From positions 19,967,501-20,031,500 of the forward strand of contig CM065399.1 in assembly GCA_033060915.1 (NCBI GenBank): 64,000 bases of DNA, given 5' to 3'. Shown in pieces: positions 9,303 through 20,880 of this stretch; positions within the stretch are counted from its first letter, which is position 1; the number at the start of each line of letters is the position of its first letter. The notes beneath the pieces were generated by a model. The model was not told the DNA's origin. It searched no databases and was given only the letters and a program-made list of their open reading frames with translations. Made by a program: the position numbers and the translations under genes. Origin of the DNA: Euryodendron excelsum (Eukaryota; Streptophyta; Magnoliopsida; Ericales; Pentaphylacaceae).

Positions 9303-12300
9303 ATGGCCGATGGAACTAGGAGTAAAGAAATCCATGCCTTGAAGGAAAGCTCCGAGCAGCAAGCTGAAGCCATTTGAGAGTTTAGACAAGAACAATCAGA
9401 GGCAATCCAGGAGCTAAAAACGATGATGGCAACGATGAAGGGGACGTACGAACAATTGGCCATGAAGTTAGCACCGCCACCTGAAAATCATGGTGAGTCT
9501 TTGCAACCAATCAACGCTTCCAATTCGTGGGTCAATACTCAGATTAGGTACGTGAAAATAGATTTCCCTAGATTTTCTGGGGAAGATCCCTCTGGTTGCG
9601 TGTATAAGTGCACTAGGTTCTTAGAGTTCAAAAAAATTGAAGAAAATCAAAAGCTGAGGCTTGCTACAATGCACCTTGAAGAGAAGGCATTACGGTGGTT
9701 TCAATGGTTTGAGAATACCCAAGATAAGCTCATCTGGGATGAGTTTGTTTGGGCAATCACAGCCATATTTAGTGCTTCTGCATATGAGGATTCGATTGGT
9801 GAATTAACAAAGCTTAAGCAAATATCAACTGTGAAGATCTACTAAGAAAATTTTGAGAATCTAGCTAACAAAACCAAGGGTTTATCTGAGATCTTTTTTG
9901 TGAGTTGTTTTATAAGTGGATTACGGGAAGACATTAGAACTAGAGTACAAATATTCAGGCCATAGGATTAGCTAGGCTACATGCAGAATCTATGGAGGCT
10001 ATGACTAGAAGGACTAGAACCTTACCCAAAAACCCTTTTCCCTACAATAACACTAAGAATCAGACACTGAATACTGCCGATGTACAAGCCAACCCAGTTA
10101 CAACGGCTTTTCCTATTAAGAGATTCACTGAAAGGGAAATTTAAGCAAGAAGAGAAAAGGGGTTATGCTATAACTGTGATGAGAAATTTGTGAGGGGTTA
10201 TAGATGTCAAAAGAAGCAATTATATCTTCTTGAAGCAGGAAAGGAGGAGGAAACTGCAGAATTAGAGGAACCAGCAGAGGAAATCATAGAAGAAGAAGAT
10301 AAAGGGGAACCATCTCAAATCTCAGTATATGCTATTTCTGGACCTACTTCTTTTAAAACCAGGAAAGTAAGGAGAAACATAAAGACGAGATTGATAGTCA
10401 TCCTCATTGATTCAAGAAGCACCCACAATTTCTTGGATCCTACTATGGCTAAAAGAACTAATTGCAGCCTGCAATCTACTTCTCCACTAATAGTTGCTGT
10501 AGCAAATGGGACCAAAATCAGCAGTACTTCAATATGCAAGAACTGTAATTGGGAAATGCAAGGGACTGTGTTCTCGGCTGATATGAGAATTTTGCCAGTG
10601 GGGGGATGTGACATGGTTTTAGGGGTACAATGGATATCTACACTAGGGCCTATTACTTGGGACTTCAAGAATTTGCAAATAGATTTCAGTCATACAGGAA
10701 AAAGGCATATCCTTAGGGGTTGCAAAAGTGGGGAAATTCATATGATTAGAAGCCAGCAAATGAAAAAATTGATGGGTAATGGAGAACAAGGAGTAGTGGC
10801 ACAATTATGTTTAGTTCAAGCCAAGGAAGAAAACTCTGAAACCAACCCTGAGATGGATCAGCTCTTGGGGGACTATCAAGAATTGTTTTCAGAACCAAAG
10901 GGATTACCACCTTCAAGGCCACAAGACCATAAGATCATACTAGAAGAAGGAAGTAACCCAACTAGTGTCAGGCCTTACAGATATCCTCACTTTCAAAAAA
11001 ATGAGATAGAGTGGATTGTACAGGAAATGTTAGATGCTGGTATAACACAGGGAAACATAAGCCCCTATTCTTCTCCAGTCCTATTGGTGAAGAAAAAAGA
11101 CAATAGTTGGAGGTTGTGTATTGATTATAGGGCCTTAAATAGAATCACCATCAAAGACAAGTATCCTACACCAGTCATCGATGAACTCCTAGATGAACTA
11201 CATGGGTCAAGATTCTTTTCTAAACTGGACTTGACATCTAGGTACCATCAGATCAGAGTTAGCACAGAATGTATTCCTAAAACTGCATTTAGGACCCAAC
11301 AAGCCATTACAAATTTCTGGTAATGCCCTTTGGCCTCACCAATGCACCAGTAACATTCCAGGGCATTATGAATGAAATCTTCAAGCCATTCTTAAGGAAG
11401 TTCATTCTAGTGTTTTTTTATGACATCTTAATTTACAGCCAGACTTGGAAGGATCACCTGCAGCATCTGAGAACTACTCTGGATATATTGAAGGCCCACT
11501 AGTTATTTGTCAAGAAATCAAAATGTGCTCTGGGAAAAAAATGAGGTGGAGTATTTGGGTCACATCATTAGTGACAAGGGGTATTTACTAATTTGGAGAA
11601 GATTAAATGAATGCAGAATTGGCCAAGGCCTATCAACCTTAAGTCATTAAGGGGCTTCTTGGGACGTACTGGTTACTATAGGAAATTTGTCAACGGCTAT
11701 GGGCAAATATGTGCTCCCCTTACTAGCTTGTTGAAAAAAGATGCATTTCAGTGGTCTAAGGAGACAGAATCAGCTTTTTGAAAAACTCAAAGCAGCAATG
11801 GTGACCACACCAATACTGGCCATGCCATATTACTCATAAGATTCTGAACTAGAGTGTGATGCTTCGGGCAAGGGAGTGGGAGCGGTGTTAATGCAAAAAG
11901 GGCAACCCATTGCTTATATGAGTAAGGCTTTAGCACCCAAAAACTTGGGATTGTTCACATATGAAAGGAGCTGATGGCAGTGGTAATGGCTATGAATAAA
12001 TGGAGACATTACCTCCTAGGGAGACACTTCCTTATTAAGACTGACCATCAAAGCCTCAAGTATCTTTTGCAGCAAAGAATCACAACCCCAATGTAGCTAA
12101 AATGGATTAACAAGCTTTTGGGATATGATTACGAAATTAAATATAAAGCTGAAATTGAGATTTAGTGGCTGATGCATTATCTAGAGCACTTGAAAAAGGA
12201 AGGAATTTATCAGCCATTACTACGATCCAAGAGAATTGGATACAGGAAGTGAAGGACAGTTGGGGAGCAGACCCTGAGCTCTAGACTGTGATTCAGGACC

Positions 12301-13485
12301 TGGATTCTAGCCGTAAGGCACATCTTGGATTCAATTGGCACCAAGGCTTACTGACTTACAAAGGCAAGCTTGTGGTTGGAGCCTTACCACAGCTCAACCA
12401 CAAGATTCTGAAGGAATTCCACAGCTCAGCTACAGAAGGTCACTCAGGTATAGATAAGACCATCAAGCAGCTCAAAAGGTGTTTTTATTGGCAAGGATTG
12501 AAAAGAGAAGTTAGAAAATTTGTAGCAGAATGCGAGAGTTGTCATAGAAACAAAAATGAAAATGTAAGGATCCCTGTTTACTGCAGCCACTGTCAATCCC
12601 TACTCAAATCTGGTTTGATCTCTCAATGGATTTCATTGATGGATTGCCCCCAAGTCAAGAGGCAAGGATACCATCATGGTTATTGTTGATCGATTGAGTA
12701 AGCATGCTCATTTTGTCTCCTTGTCTCACCCGTATACAGCCCAGGACATTGCTCAGGTTTTCATGGATAATATTTTCAAGTTACATGGTATGCCCAACTC
12801 AATAGTAACAGATCAGGATCCAATTTTCACCAATGTATTCTGGAAGGAACTCTTCAGATTGCAGGGTGTAGAGCTGAAGCTTAGCTTAGCCTACCATCCC
12901 CAAACCGATGGTCAAACTGATGTCCTCAGTCGATCCTTGAAAATTACCTTAGGTGCGTTACAGGAGATCAACCCAAGGATTGGAACAGATGGTTACCCTT
13001 AGCCAAATGGTGGTATAATACCACATATCACTCCGCAACAAAGATGACCCCCTATGAAGTTGTTTATGACCAGCTTCCACCTTACCATAGCCAATTCTTC
13101 ATCCAAGACTTAGTTGTGGCGGCAGTCAACTCAACCTTGAAGGAAAGAGACCAAACCATTCAAATTCTCAAGGAGCATTGGCAGGATACCCAGAATCGAA
13201 TGAGGAAGGTCTCCAATAAGCATAGATCGGAGAGACATTTCGAAGTGGATGATTTGGCCTTTCTACTTCTTCAACCTTACAAGCAACTTACAGCTACTAT
13301 GCGATGAGACAGAAAGCTTGCCCCACGCTACTTCGGCCCTTTCTGGGTTATCCAGAAAATTGGGGTAGTGGCATACAGGGTACAACTTCCATCGAATTGA
13401 AAAATCCCCGTCTTTCACGTTTCCTGCCTAAAACAACACCTTGGCCAAGGGGTGCCCACACAACCAGTCTTACCACCTACTTAAA
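9303..13485 (+). pseudogene. Degraded gag-pol of a Ty3/gypsy (chromovirus-like) retrotransposon
   Basis: Frames in order give gag from the ATG at 9303 (in-frame stop at 9375-9377, conserved core 9423-9845), a CCHC zinc knuckle at about 10165-10210 with broken frame, an aspartic protease whose DSG is DSR (about 10406-10415), reverse transcriptase from about 10860, RNase H (about 11850-12180) and an integrase with zinc HHCC region (12400-12560) and catalytic core (12650-12960). Several frameshifts and stops separate these pieces, for example near 11320, 12170, 12650, 12950 and 13300. In the RT active site the first Asp of the paired Asp motif is a Tyr codon (11419-11421). The integrase tail is followed by the 3' LTR with no chromodomain and no polypurine tract, so the 3' internal end is deleted. 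The element cannot encode its own enzymes. The RT resembles Reina-type chromoviruses as I recall them; lineage is inference. Confidence 0.92.
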
Positions 13486-13487
13486 GC

Positions 13488-14034
13488 TGGAACATCATAA
13501 CAATGAATACGAATGAAAGAATTATAGGCTCCTACATGAACTACTTGAAAGATCATAGCGAAGGGTCTTGACTCCCGAGCCTTCCCAAAAGGTAGTGTGA
13601 AACTGATACGAGTTTCAGTAAGCAAATTCAAATAGAACGACGGTCGAAAGTGAAGAAGTTAAGGGTTGAGCTGGATTAATAAACCTGTGAGCCGGATTAA
13701 TGATATGATGTGGATAGATATCATTGGACAAATGTATTAGTAGAACTGGAAATGGGCATTGCATGCCAAGCTGTAATGGGTTGTTTAGGCGGTTTAAATA
13801 GACAGTTAATAGTTACTCTGTTGTGCTCTGTTCTTAAGCACTGAAACAAAGCCTGTCGTCACGTAAGGTAGTCAGTTGGTTATGCGGCTAATCAGTTACA
13901 ACTAATTCTTGTATTAGGAACTATAAAACTAAGAATGGTCCTGGACATTCTCATTCATTCAATATTCAATAAAATTCTGTTTTCAATTCTTCGTTTCTTG
14001 TTCAGCCTTCTTCTTCTTAGTCAGGTTCTTACCA
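13488..14034 (+). mobile_element. 3' LTR of element C, truncated at its left end
   Basis: It begins TGGAACATCATAACAATGAA inside the nad6-derived stretch and ends CAGGTTCTTACCA. Directly before it is integrase-tail sequence, not a purine-rich tract, so a deletion has probably joined integrase to a point within U3. A 4-bp TGCA addition relative to the 5' LTR is seen near 13763. Confidence 0.8.
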
Positions 14035-14967
14035 GAAACTAGAGGGCATGTATCTCCTACTATAGACAATGAATTCTTATGGAATTCAATGGAATGTTAC
14101 GCATCAAATAAAAGATTGAGGCTTTAATAATTTTCCCATAACCTGCTAAGAACAAACCCTATGCTCTAAATCAAGGGAAATAGCTATAATATAATGACTT
14201 TATATCTAAGAACAAACTCTATGCTCTAATTCTATGGTTTAGGTGCCCGCTTTGCGCGCGGTACAAAATTTCCTTTTAGTTCTCTTAATTTTAACTTTGA
14301 ATTTGGTGGGAAATATGGAAAACTATCCTACTTTTAGATCAAAGAAGTTTAAAATATTAGATGGGAAAAAAACAAAAACAAAGATGTTCAATAAGAAGTT
14401 TTGCTCTCTTGATCTTGCATCAATTTCATGGCGAAAGATTGTTTAGAAGGTCTGAATGGGTTATGAAAAATATAGTTTCCTGGCTGAAAACTATAATTGA
14501 TTAACCAAATCATAGTTTGTAATCCCAAATATGATAAAGTTCATTACTTTTTTTCATTCATCTCAGGGTCTGTTTGATAAAACTGAAAATTAAGTATTCG
14601 AAAAATATGCGCATTGAATTTGCAGTGTTAACAAGTTAAATATTGGATTTTTAAAATTGAGAATTTCATATAAATCTATCTTTCAAAATCAAATTTAGAA
14701 CCATCGTCAGAAAACGCGTTCAACATGTAACACATTTGGTTAAAGATCAACTCTCTCTAATTAAGCATCAGTAATTTAATACACTTGATAAAAGATCCAC
14801 AAAAAAATGGAATTAAGTACTTAATAGGATCATCACACAAATCCTTAGCAGATGAACTGTAAATATATGCGATGATATTTATCATAATGAGTTTGCCATA
14901 GATACATCCTCCATTAATTAGGTTTCCCTAAGAGCTTTTTTAAATTTCTCTCTTAGCTGGGCCTACG
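14035..14967. other. Intergenic region upstream of SPH gene 2
   Basis: AT-rich. GTGCCCGCTTTGCGCGCGG at about 14242-14260 is a GC-rich dyad reminiscent of Helitron terminal hairpins but no matching CTRR end is placed correctly. No gene seen. Confidence 0.4.
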
Positions 14968-14981
14968 TGTATATATATATA
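14968..14981 (+). promoter_or_regulatory. TATA box region of SPH gene 2
   Basis: A GTATATATATATAG run about 60 bp before the ATG at 15039 is the only TATA-like signal in a suitable place; the leader then reads through a purine-rich GGAGATGGAAGAGAAAC. Confidence 0.55.
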
Positions 14982-15038
14982 GTGGAGATGGAAGAGAAAC
15001 AACCAGCGGAAGAACATTCTCATAAATAAATTAAAAAA

Positions 15039-15425
15039 ATGGCTATGATTTTTCGCTTGCCTCTCATCCTCGCTCTGGTTTTCTGCTTCCTCGGCATTGA
15101 GAGAGTTTCTAGCACCCCGGTCGTTCACACCATCAATAATATGCCTAAAGATTCAGAGCTATTAAACGTTAACTGCAAGGCTAATGGCACCAATGTTCTA
15201 GGGCATCAACTCAAGGTTGGTGAAGATTATCAATGGAGTGCTATAGTCAATGATGTTTACTATTGTACAGTAGTGTGGGGGAGATTCTTTGCAGCTTGGC
15301 ATGGATACGAGCCGAAGAGAGACACCGGCCGGGCTACGATCTTTTGGAGGGTGGAGAAGGATGGTTTCTTTCTCAGCTGGGATAAGTCAAGTTGGAAAAA
15401 AGATGCTATTTGGGAAACTGATTAA
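15039..15425 (+). CDS. S-protein homologue (SPH), copy 2, lacking the C-terminal cysteine pair
   Basis: A complete single-exon frame of 128 residues. Residues 1-25 form a signal peptide (LPLILALVFCFLGIERVSS). Family landmarks are NCKANGTNVLG at 45-55, QLKVGEDYQW at 57-66, YYCTVVW at 74-80 and WRVEKDGFFLSW at 103-114. Cys46 and Cys76 are kept, but where the other two copies have C-x(2-6)-C before the conserved Trp this protein reads GRATIFW (97-103), so the second disulfide is absent. NGT at 49-51 is a possible glycosylation site. The frame is otherwise intact with the family's usual length, so it may still be functional, or may be an early stage of decay. The ATG is the first after the TATA run. 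A (GA)n microsatellite follows 75 bp after the stop. The role of this family in non-poppy plants is largely unassigned. Confidence 0.85.
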   Translation: MAMIFRLPLILALVFCFLGIERVSSTPVVHTINNMPKDSELLNVNCKANGTNVLGHQLKVGEDYQWSAIVNDVYYCTVVWGRFFAAWHGYEPKRDTGRATIFWRVEKDGFFLSWDKSSWKKDAIWETD

Positions 15426-15498
15426 TTGAAATGTGATGAGCACTTTGTGCAGTATATCAATCGTATTAAACTTCTTTTCAATGGGATAAGTTCTAGCC

Positions 15499-15500
<2 letters not shown>

Positions 15501-15536
<36 letters not shown>
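15501..15536. repeat. (AG)18 microsatellite
   Basis: A perfect AG run of 36 bp, 76 bp after the SPH gene 2 stop codon. It is probably within or just beyond the 3' untranslated region and would be length-variable. Confidence 0.95.
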
Positions 15537-15538
<2 letters not shown>

Positions 15539-16423
15539 ATTGCAATAACAATTTTGTGTTGCTTATTACATGTCCAGTTGATAAGTAGGTATTGGATGAA
15601 CACTTAAAAAACTTCATGGAATTGAGGGAATTGAGGTTATTTCTATTGTTTGGCAAAGTAAGCTTTTTTATGCAATGTATGGCAGGTTTTCTCGTGGGAA
15701 AGACAAATGAAAGGAAATGAAACTACTTATACACATTTTTTTTTTTTTCATATCCTTTTTCTTTTCCTTTCCCTTTCCTTTCCTTTTCTTTTCTTCTATA
15801 AATCTGAAATCCAATCATAGAATTAAGAAAATTGCAAAGAACGGGCAAGGTTTTTTTTGTTTTTTTTTTGGTGGAGAAAATGTTCGCAAATTGCATTAAT
15901 TGTTTCTGATTGTCATCCGTCATAAGAAGGCATTGATTTTTTTTTTTCGAGCATAAGAAGTATTGATGAAAGATCATGCTAGTGACTAGTGCAAGAAGAG
16001 CACTACATCTTACAAACTAAAAGCCAGCCTAAAAGTTTCTTTCAAAAATATCATTCTTTGAATTATTCTTAATTATTTTATGTAATACGTATGGGTATAT
16101 TGGTAACTTTATACGGTTCATTTTTTTTTTTTTTTTATAAAATCTATCTCCAATAAACACATTGAATGCACTTTAAACTTTTCATCCAACTCAATTCTAG
16201 CCTTTCGGTACTATTAAAGTACAATTATATGCTTGTAAATTTTAATAAATTACTTAGTTACAAGCAAACACCCAAAGTGAAATGGTTAGCGTAAGAGAAA
16301 ATATATTCGGAATGCAATCAAATAATCTTATTAATGCATGAATTGTCAAAAAAATATTTTGTTAATGCATCTAAATTGCATATATATATATATGTTACTT
16401 TCACCAACCTCCCTCACAAATCT
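15537..16423. other. Intergenic, poly-A/T and (TA)n tracts
   Basis: T-rich stretches near 15735-15800 and 15850-15870, and a (TA)n run at about 16379-16392. No gene seen; open frames here follow from poly-T and poly-A runs. Confidence 0.5.
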
Positions 16424-16871
16424 GCAGTGGCGGAACCAGAAAATCAATTGAGGAGGGGCAATTGTTAATCATAAACAAAAAAATATTTTTTTGGTGTAAT
16501 CAACAATAGGACACTTAGTTTTCATGCATGTATAATGTATACATATATATAAGTCTTTAAAGCAAAATAAATATTTAAAGGAGCATTTATCAAGTTTTAA
16601 TAGGTAAAAATTTAAAACTATTATTAAAATTGTAGGAAAAAATAGAATATTTGAGAATTTTAGGTGGCGTTTATAAGATTTTAAAAGGGAAAATTGAAAA
16701 TATTTCTTAAAAACGTAGACAACAATGAAATATCTAAAAATTTGAGAGAGCATTTCTAAATTTTTAGGGGCTAAATTGAAAAGGATTTACAAAACTATAG
16801 GTAAAAGTGTCATGTTTTAAATTTGAGAGGGGGCATGTGCCCCCTCTAGGCACATGCTCCCTCCGCCTCTG
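16424..16871. mobile_element. Non-autonomous TIR element with CAGTGGCGGA-type ends
   Basis: Left end CAGTGGCGGAACCAG and right end (reverse complement) CAGAGGCGGAGGGAG match at 9 of the first 10 bases. Inside both ends lie GAGGAGGGGC and GCCCCCTC, extending the inverted symmetry. There is no coding capacity. The CAGTGGCGGA start is widespread at ends of plant non-autonomous DNA elements; superfamily not settled. A related single end, AGTGGCGGACCC, occurs at 46506. Confidence 0.55.
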
Positions 16872-18269
16872 AAAATTTGTTTGTCCTAATATTAAGAATC
16901 CGATATCAAATGATTTCTCCCTCTTATACAAATTAAAGTATAATCATATTTGAGATGGGTATTTAAGGTTCCCACCATAGAAATTTTTTTGCAAACTTAA
17001 TGTTTATTTGGTCATGTGCAATTTTGTGCGAAAATTTTACATTGCTTCAAAAGAGCAATGTACCACTAAAGTGAATAAGAAGTTCCTTTTATTCATTATT
17101 GAAAACAAGATAGATGGAACCAGCATTCCTCCACATCTCACATTTTCATTTGTCTAATTTCTCAAATTTGAGAACCCATATAATCTGACTTAAGGCTCTG
17201 AGAGCCTTTTAGTTCCCATCCATGAAAAACTAAAACGTTTGCAATTGCTTCATTAACCAGTGTAGGAATTTGTTTTAAAATAATTTTATTTTATTATGTT
17301 TTGATAATAAATGTCTATTAAAACTTGTGTTGAACGTATACTAGGCACTAATGTCTTTTAAGGATTTTTCAATATATATTTGGGCTAGATAATACATTTA
17401 TGTTATGTTAAAATAATTTAATGTTGAATAATATTTATTATGAGTAATATCACATTGTGTAAAATATATTTGATAAAAATATAATATTTATAGAGACAAA
17501 TCCGAGATGGTACTGGGTATTGCACCAATACCAAACATACCATACCAATAACAAAAAAGATATACTGGACAGTATAATATTAACAACTATGCTTCTTCTA
17601 TTTTGTATGTTTTTATTATTATTTCTTACATAGTTACCATATACAATATGCACATTTATTGCACAGGAAAAGGGCCAAGCACAGGCCTTCATTTCTTCCC
17701 GGCTCAACTAATCCAAACTAATATGGATCAACTCATTGGGCCAAGCCATCCCGGTTTAACTGAACCAAACACAAATTAACTTGACCGGTAAGGCCAGCAC
17801 CCAAATGGATAAATACTTTGAGGTGGTCACTCTTTAAGCGCCTGTACTTTGTAATTGTACTTAAAAGAAATATTAAGCATTTCTTTTTCGGATTTTTTTT
17901 TTTTTTGGGAGAAAGAGCTGATCTTCTGTGCTAAAAAGATAACGAACTACTCTTTAAAAGCTTAAAAAATTTATACTTTTGAAATAGATAACGATTGAGT
18001 AATATTGTACATAATCTCACTTCTCATCTTGTTTTTCACTCTGAGACATAATATAAGGGAACCCAAGTTAATAAAATTCTTGTGGGACCCATTTTCTCTT
18101 GTGTAGAGTGAGAAAATATGCGGAAAAAAGCATATTCTAGACATATTTGGATCATCTCCATTCTATGGTTAGAATGGATATCTATATTCTATCAATCTCC
18201 GAACTAGATGAGGCCTTGTTAATTGTCTTACCAAAATTACGCCGTTATAATATATTTCATTATATATAA
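16872..18269. other. Intergenic, AT-rich, nothing recognised
   Basis: No gene, RNA or element ends were recognised. The minus-strand frame 17450-17707 resembles no family I know. Confidence 0.5.
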
Positions 18270-20417
18270 CTAGCAATGAACTCGTGCTATACATGGATGT
18301 AAAAAATAAATTTAAAAAATAAGAAATTTTTTACAAAAAAATAAAAATTATTATTTTTAATTCTTAAGCGTTAACCTACTAATATGAATTGTATTAAAGA
18401 TAATATTCAATTGATTGTAATAAAAGTACTTAGACTACCATAGAAAATATATATGCTTAAGATTTTTCTAAAAAGTTATATTAGTTTTTAACCTCGTTAA
18501 GTGCGTGATTCTGTTTATTGTAAATAAAGTACCTATTTAAGTGATTTAAATATTATCACTTAAAACAACAAATTTAGAGGAAAGGTAAGTTAGTGAGATG
18601 TAATTAGTTGTTAAATATTTAACATACTTACATGGTGGAATATGATTTTCAATTAGTTTTATTGATTTAATTAGGCTAGCAAATTATTTTCACAATTGTT
18701 ATGCATGCTTAGATTATGCTTAACTAAAACCATACATTATAAGATTAAGAATATATGGAAGTTTAATTGACGTAATAGGGGTAACATCTCCCGAAGCTAG
18801 CTTAAACATATGTATTTATATTATAAAAATTTGTTATCACAGTAATGCGTTAAGCACTACCAAGCTTTTTAGAAACATTTATATTTGAAATGTTAAATGA
18901 AAATACTAAGTTATTGTTTCTTTGTGGTCTATGATATTATTTAAAATAAAAAAATTATTTTTATATTATAATTTATAGAAATAAAATAATATAAAGTTAC
19001 TAAAAGTAAAAACAAAGAAAGTTAAGAATATCGCCATCCTAATATTTGGACAATTAAAAAATTTGTCTTGGATTTAATCTGGCTACTAAAGCTAGACAAC
19101 TCAATCACTTTTAATTTAATTTCATGCTTAAAGCTTAACTTAAAGCTTCAAAATATGAGCCAATCATTCATCTATTGAGAAGCAACAAAATATAAAGACT
19201 TAAATTTCATACGGCTATGCCAAAATTTTGATTTTTTTTTGTTATTATTTGTTAAACCATTTTTGAAGTGGTGTGATTGATGGGTAATAACATTATTAAT
19301 AATTTTGATACATATGTACTTTCTTTCAGAAAAATTTTAAATTATTTTTTATTTTTTATTAAAAATTCTATGTAAAGAGCATAATTAAAGGAAATTTGAA
19401 AACCGTACCATACAGACTAAGTGACAAAAATAGAATAAAATTTAAAGTAAAAAGAATAGCTTTAAAATAATTAATAGAATCAAGACGTGTATTTTTGTAT
19501 TTTACTAATTAAAAAAATGAGAAAATAGGATTAGAATTTTTAGCTTCAAAAAGCTCCTAACATATTACTATAATATGTAGTATAAATTATAAAATCATTT
19601 ATTGCTTAATATATTTTAAGTCAACTCATCCTAATCCTTTCTACTGAACCACTGAGCATTTTGAATTTAATACGGAGCCTTCGAGGAGGAATCCATTTGA
19701 ATTTTTCACTCCTGTCACTTAGGATTTGTAAGGTCCTTGACGATCTGAATCTTGCTATTCGCTGGCTAGGGCTAAGTTGGCTAACCATTCTTCAAATTCT
19801 TATGCTATGTCTAGAACTCAGATTTGTCAAGAAAAAAAAAAAACATGAGTAAAAAAGAGAACAAATGAAATAGTATTTTTTATTATCTTTTCTTTCATAT
19901 TTTTATTTTATTTTCTATCACTAAATTGTTAATTCAAACACAGCATTAAAGTTCGACACTCCGAAGAAACATTCTAGCGTAGACATTGCTATAACAGTTC
20001 TCGCCTTTCAAGCAGACTAGACTCACCATTGACAAACTATTTTGAGAAAATCAATTTTTCTCACACTAAGTGTACTTTTTGTGATAAATTTAAGTTCATC
20101 GTTATAAATTTCATGGCATATCTAATATTTTTTGTAATGTGAGAAATGAGATAATGTATACTATTTTTCATTATGATTTATCGTAATTTGTTTCCTATAA
20201 AACTTCACTAGTAGAAGAGGGGCATATCAATTACTCCAATCTATCTATCTATATCTATAATATATATTATAGCAATAAGTTTAGAGGTTTTCGACTTTAA
20301 ACTCCCAATTTAATGTTTACAGAATTTTTATTTTTTATAATATTAGAATCCCACATGTTGCAATTTGTTTGGTTAGCCTAAAAACTCTCACTAATAGAAT
20401 TATATATAGTATATAGA
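18270..20417 (-). mobile_element. Possible Helitron, minus strand
   Basis: On the minus strand the 3' end reads CATGTATAGCACGAG (imperfect hairpin), a short spacer, then CTAG at 18273-18270, followed by T. This is the plan of a Helitron 3' end (hairpin plus CTRR, insertion before T). A candidate 5' end is TCTATATACTATATATAATT at 20417, preceded by A on that strand. The interior is AT-rich with no helicase. The 5' boundary is weak, because similar TC-TATATA strings recur at 20238 and 20421. Confidence 0.35.
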
Positions 20418-20880
20418 TGGATCTATAATTCGTATTATATATTTTCTAAAGTCACTCCCTTAAAATTTCTAAAAATTAAATTTTTGGTAATATTAGAATA
20501 ACATTGTTATAATTTGATTGGTTAAAAAATATAATTTTAATGTACTTCTCTTAAATCTTACATTTCTTTCAAAATTCAAAGTATTACATATTTGGTAGTA
20601 TTGAGTTAACTCTTATTACTTTAAATAAGTCTTGATACATTATTATGTTATTCATATTAACATAATGTCCATTTATAATTATTTATCTATAGCAATATGT
20701 TGTTGGGTCTTTACTGTTTTTTTAATGTTGAAAGACCTAATATAATTTTCTTAGTTTTTAAAATTTGATATTACTAATATTAAATCTGTTATGATAGTGT
20801 AGGTTTAATCATAAAATATAGAAATTTTTGCTTTTGTATGATTAATAAAACTTTACTAAAATCTATCTTATTTTAAAAAG
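20418..20880. other. AT-rich spacer before a solo LTR
   Basis: No gene. It ends in AAAAG at 20876-20880, the left copy of the target duplication of the solo LTR. Confidence 0.5.

Noticed and set aside
14242..14260. GC-rich dyad as a Helitron 3' end
   Set aside because: No CTRR followed by T at the right distance on either strand.
15717..15977. Phe-rich plus frame and Lys-rich minus frame
   Set aside because: Poly-T/poly-A tracts only.
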